Assembly (NCBI GenBank): GCA_036675505.1 | Contig: JAKFEW010000143.1 | Coordinates: 62,001-126,000, forward strand | Direction: 5' to 3' | From: JAKFEW01 sp036675505 | GTDB taxonomy: Bacteria > Cyanobacteriota > Sericytochromatia > S15B-MN24 > JAQBPE01 | Length of the DNA: 64,000 nt | Shown: positions 58,225-64,000 of the stretch, piece by piece | Layout of the letters: the number at the start of each line of letters is the position of its first letter | Numbering within the stretch: position 1 is the first letter of the stretch | The notes under the pieces: generated by a model | What the model was told of the DNA's origin: nothing | Seen by the model: only the letters and a program-made list of their open reading frames with translations | Databases searched by the model: none | Position numbers and translations under genes: made by a program

Positions 58225-59646
58225 GTGCTAGAAAAAATGCTCACCCGCAAACCGTTCGAATCGGTTGCCGAGGTGAAAGAAGGCGGCCTCAAGCGGTCGC
58301 TCGGCGCGCTCGATCTCACGGTGCTCGGCATCGGCGCGATCATCGGCGCGGGCATCTTCGTCATCGCCGGCAAGGGCGCCCAGCTCGCCGGCCCGGGCAT
58401 CATGCTGTCGTTCGTGCTCGTCGGCATCGCGTGCCTTTGCGCCGCGCTCTGCTATGCCGAGCTCGCCTCGATGATCCCGGCCGCCGGCTCCGCCTACGCC
58501 TATACCTACACCACGATGGGCGAGTTCCCGGCCTGGCTGATCGGGTGGTTCCTCGTCCTGGAGTACACCGTCGCGAGCGCGGCGGTCGCCTCGGGCTGGT
58601 CGGGCTACTTCGCGAAGATCCTGAATTCGTTCGGCCTGGATTTGCCGACGGCCATCACGCACAGCCCCTGGGATGCGACGCCCGGCCTGTTCAACCTGCC
58701 GGCGGCGCTGATCTCCCTGCTGGTGACCGTTTTGCTCGTCATCGGCGTGCGGGAAAGCGCCCGCACCAACGCCGCGCTCGTGGCGCTCAAGATCACCGTG
58801 CTGGTCCTCTTCGTGATCGTCGCGCTGCCGCACGTGAAGCCGGGCAACTGGGAGCCGTTCCTGCCCTTCGGCTTCGGCGGCGTGCTCGCCGGCGGCGCGC
58901 TGATCTTCTTCGCCTACATCGGCTTCGACGCGGTCGCGACGACCGCCGAGGAAGCCAAGAACCCGCAACGCGACGTGCCGATCGGCATCCTGGGCTCGCT
59001 CGCGATCTGCACGGTCTTCTACATCGTGGTCGCCGCCGTCATGACCGGTATGGTGCCATTCACGTCGCTCAACACCTCGGCCCCGCTCGCCACGGCGCTC
59101 TCGCTCGTGGGCGCGGAGAAGTGGGCCGCGCTCATTTCCTTCGGCGCGATCTTCGGCCTCACCAGCGTCATCATGGTGCTGATGATGGGCATGCCGCGCA
59201 TCTGGTTCGCGATGAGCCGCGATGGCCTGCTGCCGGCGGTGTTCTCCCGGGTTCACCCCACCTTCCGCACCCCCTGGATCGCGACGATCATCAACGGCGT
59301 GTCCGTCGCCTTGATCACCGGCTTCATGAACATCGACGCGATCGCCGAGATGACCAACATCGGCACGCTCTCCGCCTTCTGCGTGGTGGCGGCCGGCGTT
59401 TGGATGTTGCGCTACCAGCGCCCCGACCAGCCCCGTTCGTTCCGGGCGCCTGCGCTGCCGTTCGTCGCGATCATCACGATCGTGTCGTGCGGCTCGATGA
59501 TGCTGAGCTTGTCGCTCCAGACCTGGAAGTACTTCGGCATCTGGACGATCCTCGGCTTCATCGTCTACTTCGGCTACAGCATCCACAACAGCCACCTGCA
59601 CAAGGGCGACAAGCCGACCGAGCCCGGCACCGCCCCGCTGGGTTGA
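58225..59646 (+). CDS. APC-family amino acid permease (CAT/YfnA-like)
   Basis: 473 residues, about 12 hydrophobic segments. The first segment has GIGAIIGAGIFV, the substrate-binding signature of the APC superfamily. FFAYIGFDAVATTAEEAKNPQRDVP, seen in cationic amino acid transporters, is also present. GTG at 58225 is used because AAAGG(A) lies about nine bases upstream. ATG at 58237 is the alternative. The stop overlaps the next start. Confidence 0.9.
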   Translation: MLEKMLTRKPFESVAEVKEGGLKRSLGALDLTVLGIGAIIGAGIFVIAGKGAQLAGPGIMLSFVLVGIACLCAALCYAELASMIPAAGSAYAYTYTTMGEFPAWLIGWFLVLEYTVASAAVASGWSGYFAKILNSFGLDLPTAITHSPWDATPGLFNLPAALISLLVTVLLVIGVRESARTNAALVALKITVLVLFVIVALPHVKPGNWEPFLPFGFGGVLAGGALIFFAYIGFDAVATTAEEAKNPQRDVPIGILGSLAICTVFYIVVAAVMTGMVPFTSLNTSAPLATALSLVGAEKWAALISFGAIFGLTSVIMVLMMGMPRIWFAMSRDGLLPAVFSRVHPTFRTPWIATIINGVSVALITGFMNIDAIAEMTNIGTLSAFCVVAAGVWMLRYQRPDQPRSFRAPALPFVAIITIVSCGSMMLSLSLQTWKYFGIWTILGFIVYFGYSIHNSHLHKGDKPTEPGTAPLG

Positions 59647-61526
59647 GCGCGGACGCCCAACCGAACCCCTTCGCCAGCTCGTCCAGCCCCGTGGGTTGGC
59701 GGGCTGGCATCGCGCTGGGGGTGCTCATCGCGTTCGTGTGGGCGGGCGCGAGCGCGCTCGGGCTGCTCGTTCGGCCCCAATGGGTCGGCTATCACGCGCT
59801 CTTCGAGGCGCGCGGGCCCCTGGCGCAGCCGGCCGAGATCATGCTGGTCGCGATCGACGAGCCAAGCCTCGAGGACCTCGGCAAGTGGCCGCTGCCGCGC
59901 GCGTTTTACGGGGACATCGTCGATGGGCTCTTCGCCGCGGGCGCGAGCGTGGTGGGCATCGACGTCACCTTCGTGCAGCCGGCCCCGGCGCCCGCCGACG
60001 ATGCCGCGCTGGCCGCGGCGCTGGGCCGCCACCGCGATCGCGTGGTGTTGGCCGCGAACTTCCAGCCGGCGATCGGCAACGCGGACATGCGCCGCCAGCT
60101 CGTGCTGCCGCGCCCCGAGTACGTCAGCCACGCGGCGGTCGGCGTGGTGGACCTGCCATTCGATGCCGACGGCGGCATCCATTCGTTCCTGCGCATCCAC
60201 GGCGGCGTGGATCCGGAGCGCCCCTCGCGGATCGTGGCCTACGAAGGCTTCGACTTCGCGCTCGCGCGCAGGCACCGCGGCCAGCCGCCGAGCTGGCTCG
60301 CGGGCCAGGATGAGTGGCTGATCGACTTCGCCGGGCCGCCCGGCCACGTGCCCACCGTGCCTCTCGTTTCGCTCTCGGAGGCGATCCGCGACGGCGATGA
60401 GCGCATCCTGCGAGGCTTCCGCGGCAAGATCGTGTTGATCGGCGCGACGGCGCTGCGGCTGCAGGACCAGTACCCCACACCCTACTCGGCCACGGTGCTC
60501 GGCGGCGGCGCGGCGACCTACATGCCGGGCGTCGAGATCCACGCCAACGCCGTCCGAACGCTGCTCGCAGGCACGCCGATCCGCCGCGCGCCGCAGACCC
60601 TCGAGCTGGGCCTCGTGGTCGCCCTGGGGGCGCTGGCCGGCGGCGCCTTCGTACGGCTCGCGCCCTGGTGGAGCCTGGTCGCCATGCTCGGCGGCGTGGC
60701 CGCCCTCACGGCCCTGGCGGTCGGCCTCTTCGTCGGGGCGCACGTCTGGCTCGACGTGGTGGCGCCGATCGGGATGCTGGTCACCAGCTTCGTGGCCGGC
60801 GTCGGCGTCCAGTACGTGCTCGCCGAGACGCACCGGCGGCTCTACCGGCGCACCTTCGAGCGCTACGTGGCGAAGGAGATCGTGGACATGCTGCTCGAGA
60901 AGCCCTGGCTCGCGCCCAAGCTCGGCGGCGAGCTGCGTGAGGTCACGGTGCTCTTCTCCGACATCCGCTCGTTCACCACGATTTCGGAGGGGCGCAGGCC
61001 GGAGGAGGTCGTCGCGTTCCTCAACGCCTACCTGACCGCCATGGCCGAGGTGATCCGGGCCGAGCGCGGCTGCATCGACAAGTACATCGGCGACGCGATC
61101 ATGGCCGTGTGGGGCAACGTGGTGCCGATGACGCCCGAGGAGGCGGCCCGCCGGGCGGTGCGGACGGGGCTCGCCATGCAGGCGCGCGTGGCGGCGGAGC
61201 GGGCCGGCTGGGAGGCGCAGGGCTTCCCGCGGATCGACATCGGCATCGGCATCAACACGGGCGACGCCGTGGTCGGCAACATCGGCTCGCCGGAGAAGCT
61301 CGAGTTCGGGGTGATCGGCGACGCGATCAACGTCGCGAGCCGCGTCGAGGGGCTGACGAAGGAGTATGGCAGCCTGCTCGTCAGCGGCCGCACGCGCGAA
61401 TTGCTGGGCGACGGCTTCGTGTGTGCCTTCATGGCCAGCGTGAAGGTGAAAGGCCGTGAGCAGCCCGTCGATATCTATCGCGTCGACGGCGAGGTCCGTA
61501 TGCAAGATCGCCCGTCCGTCGGGTAA
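59643..61526 (+). CDS. CHASE2-domain class III adenylate cyclase
   Basis: 627 residues. One N-terminal membrane segment (about 17-40), an extracytoplasmic CHASE2 sensor (about 45-300), three more membrane helices (about 320-395) and a C-terminal cyclase (about 420-600). The cyclase has VTVLFSDIRSFT (metal Asp), KYIGDAIMAVWG and GINTGDAVVGNIGSPEKLEFGVIGDAINVASR (catalytic loop). The probable start is TTG at 59643, overlapping the permease stop by three bases, with GTG 59691 as an alternative. Product cAMP is inferred. Confidence 0.85.
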   Translation: MSADAQPNPFASSSSPVGWRAGIALGVLIAFVWAGASALGLLVRPQWVGYHALFEARGPLAQPAEIMLVAIDEPSLEDLGKWPLPRAFYGDIVDGLFAAGASVVGIDVTFVQPAPAPADDAALAAALGRHRDRVVLAANFQPAIGNADMRRQLVLPRPEYVSHAAVGVVDLPFDADGGIHSFLRIHGGVDPERPSRIVAYEGFDFALARRHRGQPPSWLAGQDEWLIDFAGPPGHVPTVPLVSLSEAIRDGDERILRGFRGKIVLIGATALRLQDQYPTPYSATVLGGGAATYMPGVEIHANAVRTLLAGTPIRRAPQTLELGLVVALGALAGGAFVRLAPWWSLVAMLGGVAALTALAVGLFVGAHVWLDVVAPIGMLVTSFVAGVGVQYVLAETHRRLYRRTFERYVAKEIVDMLLEKPWLAPKLGGELREVTVLFSDIRSFTTISEGRRPEEVVAFLNAYLTAMAEVIRAERGCIDKYIGDAIMAVWGNVVPMTPEEAARRAVRTGLAMQARVAAERAGWEAQGFPRIDIGIGINTGDAVVGNIGSPEKLEFGVIGDAINVASRVEGLTKEYGSLLVSGRTRELLGDGFVCAFMASVKVKGREQPVDIYRVDGEVRMQDRPSVG

Positions 61527-61593
61527 AAGAACGAGGCTAGCCTACCTGGCTCCCGAATCGTGGCACCAGGCGAGGGTTCCCGGGGTTCAATAC

Positions 61594-62358
61594 GTGGCGC
61601 AGGCGATTACCAACCTCTTCCAGACCGTCGGCCGGATCGGCTATTTCACGGGCGACATCCTGCACGGCATGGCTCAGCGGCCATTCTATTGGGACGAGAC
61701 CATCTTCAACGCCCGCAAGGTGGCGTTCCAGTGCATCGTCCCGGTCGTCGCGATCCTGTTCCCGATCGGGATGATTTCGGCGCTGATGGGGCTCAAGATC
61801 ATGACCCTGTTCGGCACCGAGCGAATGCTCTCGAGCTTGCTCGCCCAGGGCATCGTGAAGGAGATGGCGCCCTCGCTCGCCGGCATCATGATCGCGGCGC
61901 AGGCGGGGTCGGCGATCGCCGGCGAAATCGGCACGATGCGCGTGAAGGAAGAGATCGACGCGCTGGGCGTCATGGCGATCAACCCGATCAAGTTCCTGGT
62001 CATCCCGCGCCTGATCGCGCTGGCCTTCATCTGCCCGTTGATCTCGATCATCGCGACCGTCTCCGGGATGCTCGGCGGCCTGCTCGTCGCCGTCGCCCTC
62101 AAGGCCCAGAACTACGGCGTGTTCATGGCGAACTTGCTGAACTTCGTGACGCTGGTCGACATCTGGTCCGGCATGCTCAAAGCGTCGATTTTCGGCGTGG
62201 CCGTGGGCCTGATCGCGTGTTACTACGGCTACCACGTGACCGGCGGAGCCGTGGGCGTCGGCAAGGCGGCGAACAACACGGTCGTGCACTCGATCGTCGC
62301 CGTCGCGGTTCTGAACTACTTCATCACGACGATCCTGATGAAGGTGTTCGTGCCGTGA
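61594..62358 (+). CDS. mlaE: MlaE-like permease, first copy
   Basis: 254 residues, five or six membrane segments. It is the permease of a Mla/TGD-type ABC system that moves phospholipids between the two membranes. EIGTMRVKEEIDAL is the MlaE signature. The start is probably GTG at 61594, giving the usual 255 length. A short Arg/Lys-rich reading upstream in the same frame is not convincing. It overlaps the next gene by four bases (GTGA). Confidence 0.85.
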   Translation: MAQAITNLFQTVGRIGYFTGDILHGMAQRPFYWDETIFNARKVAFQCIVPVVAILFPIGMISALMGLKIMTLFGTERMLSSLLAQGIVKEMAPSLAGIMIAAQAGSAIAGEIGTMRVKEEIDALGVMAINPIKFLVIPRLIALAFICPLISIIATVSGMLGGLLVAVALKAQNYGVFMANLLNFVTLVDIWSGMLKASIFGVAVGLIACYYGYHVTGGAVGVGKAANNTVVHSIVAVAVLNYFITTILMKVFVP

Positions 62359-63134
62359 CTGCCGTCGTCAACGCCCTCGGCGGGGTCGGGCGCGCCGCCA
62401 TCACCCTGCTCGCGCTGCTCGGCCGCATGGGCACCTTCACGGCCGAGATCGGCCACTGGCTCGTCGCCCGCCGGCCGCTCGCCTCCGAGGTCTTGACCCA
62501 GTCCGTACGCATCGGCGTCCATACAGTGGGCATCCTCAGCTGCGTGTTGTTCTTCATCGGCGCCAACGTGGCGCTGGTCGGCTACGCGATCTTCAAGCAG
62601 TTCGGCGCCCAGGAGATGATCGGCATCTACGTGGGCCTTTCGTCGGTCATCGGCCTCGCGCCGCTCATCGTCGGCGCCATGCTGGGCGCCAAGCCGGGCA
62701 CCGAGATCGCCGCGACGATCGCCTCGATGCGCGTGAAGGAACAGATCGACGCGCTCGAGGTGATGGCCGTCAACCCGTACTGGTACCTGATCGTGCCGCG
62801 GCTGATCGCGTTCCTCCTCGTCACGCCGGCGCTCGTGGGGTTCGCGATCTTCGCCTGCATCGCCGGCGGCTACGTGGCGGCGGTCTTCCAGCTCGGCGTG
62901 AACCCGGGCGTCTTCATGGCCGACGTGGTCCGCTTCTTGACCTTCTCGGACATCTGGAAAGGCCTGATCCGCGCCGAGGTCTTCGCGCTGATCGCCTGCG
63001 GGGTTTCCTGCTTCTACGGTTTCTACAGCGCGCCGGGCCCCGCCGGCGTGAGCCGCGCCATCAACCTGGCGGTCGTCGTGGTCAGCACGGCGATCGTGGT
63101 CGTGAACTACTTCCTCACGGAGCTGATGTACTGA
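62355..63134 (+). CDS. MlaE-like permease, second copy
   Basis: 259 residues. Same family as the gene before (EIAATIASMRVKEQIDAL) but diverged, which implies a heterodimeric permease as in mycobacterial YrbE A/B. Start GTG at 62355, followed by mlaF 34 bases after the stop. Confidence 0.88.
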   Translation: MTAVVNALGGVGRAAITLLALLGRMGTFTAEIGHWLVARRPLASEVLTQSVRIGVHTVGILSCVLFFIGANVALVGYAIFKQFGAQEMIGIYVGLSSVIGLAPLIVGAMLGAKPGTEIAATIASMRVKEQIDALEVMAVNPYWYLIVPRLIAFLLVTPALVGFAIFACIAGGYVAAVFQLGVNPGVFMADVVRFLTFSDIWKGLIRAEVFALIACGVSCFYGFYSAPGPAGVSRAINLAVVVVSTAIVVVNYFLTELMY

Positions 63135-63168
63135 TGATGACTGAGCGAAGCGAAGGAACAGGCGGCGC

Positions 63169-63915
63169 ATGATCGAGTTCCGCAACGTCCACAAGAGCTT
63201 TGGCCCCCAGAAGGTGCTCGACGACGTCACCCTGACCATCCCCAAGGGGCAGACGACGGTCATCATCGGTCCGTCGGGCACCGGCAAGAGCGTCTTCATC
63301 AAGCTGCTGGTCGGCCTGCTCAAGCCCGACCAGGGCCAGATCTTCATCGGCGACACCGAAATCACGAAGATGCGCGAGCGCGACCTCTACGAGGTGCGCA
63401 AGAAGTTCGGCATGTTGTTCCAGGACGGCGCGCTCTTCGACTCGATGAACGTCGCCGAGAACATCGCCTTCCCGCTGCGGCAGCACACCAACAAGACCGA
63501 GAAGGAAATCACGGCGATCGTGCGCGCGAAGCTCGCGCAGGTGGGCCTGCCACACGCCGAGTACAAGTTCCCGGGCGAGCTCTCGGGCGGCATGCGCAAG
63601 CGCGTCGGCATCGCCCGCGCGCTCGCGCTCGAGCCCGAAATCGTGCTCTTCGACGAGCCGAACTCGGGCCTCGACCCGGTCATGAGCGATGCGATCGACA
63701 AGCTCATCTTGCGCATGCAGCGCGAGCTCGGCCTCACGTTCATCGTCATCTCCCACGACCTGGAGGGCACCTTCCAGATTGCGGACCGCATCGCGATGCT
63801 CTACAAGAGCAAGCTGATCGCGGCTGGCGACGCCAAGGACATCCGCGCGTCGGACAACCCGGTCATCAAACAGTTCTTCAGCCGCAGCGCCGAAGGCCCC
63901 ATTCAGGTGGTCTAG
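63169..63915 (+). CDS. mlaF: MlaF-like ABC transporter ATPase
   Basis: 248 residues. P-loop GPSGTGKS, signature LSGGMRKRVGIARAL, Walker B IVLFDEPNSGLDP and a His switch ISHD are all present. The Mkl/MlaF subtype shows in RKKFGMLFQDGALFDSMNVAENIAFPL. It drives the two MlaE proteins. mlaD follows after 16 bases. Confidence 0.93.
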   Translation: MIEFRNVHKSFGPQKVLDDVTLTIPKGQTTVIIGPSGTGKSVFIKLLVGLLKPDQGQIFIGDTEITKMRERDLYEVRKKFGMLFQDGALFDSMNVAENIAFPLRQHTNKTEKEITAIVRAKLAQVGLPHAEYKFPGELSGGMRKRVGIARALALEPEIVLFDEPNSGLDPVMSDAIDKLILRMQRELGLTFIVISHDLEGTFQIADRIAMLYKSKLIAAGDAKDIRASDNPVIKQFFSRSAEGPIQVV

Positions 63916-63931
63916 GGAAACAGAGGAAACC

Positions 63932-64000
63932 ATGAGCAGCAAACTGAATAATGAAGTGATGTTGGGGGGCTTCATCGTCCTGGCGGGCGGCCTCCTCGCT
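63932..64000 (+). CDS. mlaD: MlaD/MCE-domain protein, start only
   Basis: The first 23 residues are inside the window: MSSKLNNEVMLGGFIVLAGG and onward, a short head and the start of a membrane helix, typical of MCE proteins. The gene continues beyond 64000. Identity rests on operon position after mlaF and the N-terminal anchor. Confidence 0.6.
   Translation, partial: MSSKLNNEVMLGGFIVLAGGLLA

Noticed and set aside
58122..59642. N-terminal 500-codon extension of the CHASE2 cyclase frame
   Set aside because: This part overlaps the APC permease in another frame and is Arg/His-rich. The cyclase starts at TTG 59643 or GTG 59691.

Overview
The window is a high-GC chromosomal segment, densely coded on both strands. 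It has one stable RNA gene (tmRNA) and no insertion sequence, prophage, CRISPR array, tRNA or rRNA that I can see. Mla-type lipid transport genes and several lipoproteins point to a diderm bacterium. The LexA-like box has the GAAC-N4-GTTC form used outside most Proteobacteria. Three lipoproteins carry an octapeptide-repeat architecture that I recall from Sericytochromatia or other uncultured cyanobacterial relatives. That is a recollection, not a search, so the taxonomic assignment is tentative.

Layout. (1) 1-475: ssrA with an unusually long 28-residue tag and a shared terminator. (2) 479-8095, minus: a seven-gene membrane hydrogenase-4/formate-hydrogenlyase-like operon (hyfBCEFGHI order), next to a cysteine-free ArsR-type regulator (8243-8575). 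The same TTGCGA/TCGCAA-type inverted repeat lies before both. (3) 8711-13303: GNAT, pirin, a three-PAS histidine kinase, a GGCT-fold protein and a 2OG-Fe(II) oxygenase. (4) 13304-14565: an AT-richer leader and an operon of three small unrecognised proteins. (5) 14690-17686: EF-hand protein, four-Cys mini-protein, repeat lipoprotein A and a NamZ-like muramidase. (6) 17734-28901, plus: aroE-aroC-aroQ-aroKB(fusion)-lipoprotein-aroF-trpE-trpG-trpD-trpB, mostly overlapping or tightly spaced. (7) 28931-35011, minus: glgX-glgB-repeat lipoprotein B-secreted protein, inserted between trpB and the detached trpA (35184). (8) 36126-40385: tandem-OB SSB-like protein with an SOS-type box, repeat lipoprotein C with a beta-propeller-like region, Sel1 protein and a small coiled-coil protein. 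(9) 40401-48426: meaB, a fused double acyl-CoA dehydrogenase, a divergent GGDEF protein, hydroxyacyl-CoA dehydrogenase, thiolase and a crotonase. Together these make a beta-oxidation/butyryl-CoA-type set. (10) 48500-58044: mostly sugar and glycogen metabolism (two PfkB kinases, a debranching-type glucosidase) plus HemW, a phospholipase D-like protein and small proteins. (11) 58225-64000: APC permease, CHASE2 adenylate cyclase, then mlaE-mlaE-mlaF-mlaD (truncated by the window edge).

How it works together: the aro/trp block supplies chorismate and tryptophan, although trpC, trpF and aroA are not here. Glycogen synthesis and breakdown genes occur in two places. The hydrogenase-like complex plus the acyl-CoA set suggest a flexible, partly fermentative energy metabolism. 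Transcription signals include recognisable -10 boxes (TANNNT), in one case so close to the ATG that a leaderless mRNA is likely. Start codons include ATG, GTG and several TTG supported by Shine-Dalgarno sequences. The most novel-looking items are the repeat-lipoprotein family, the small-protein operon, the fused double acyl-CoA dehydrogenase and the variant hydrogenase-like complex with its operators.
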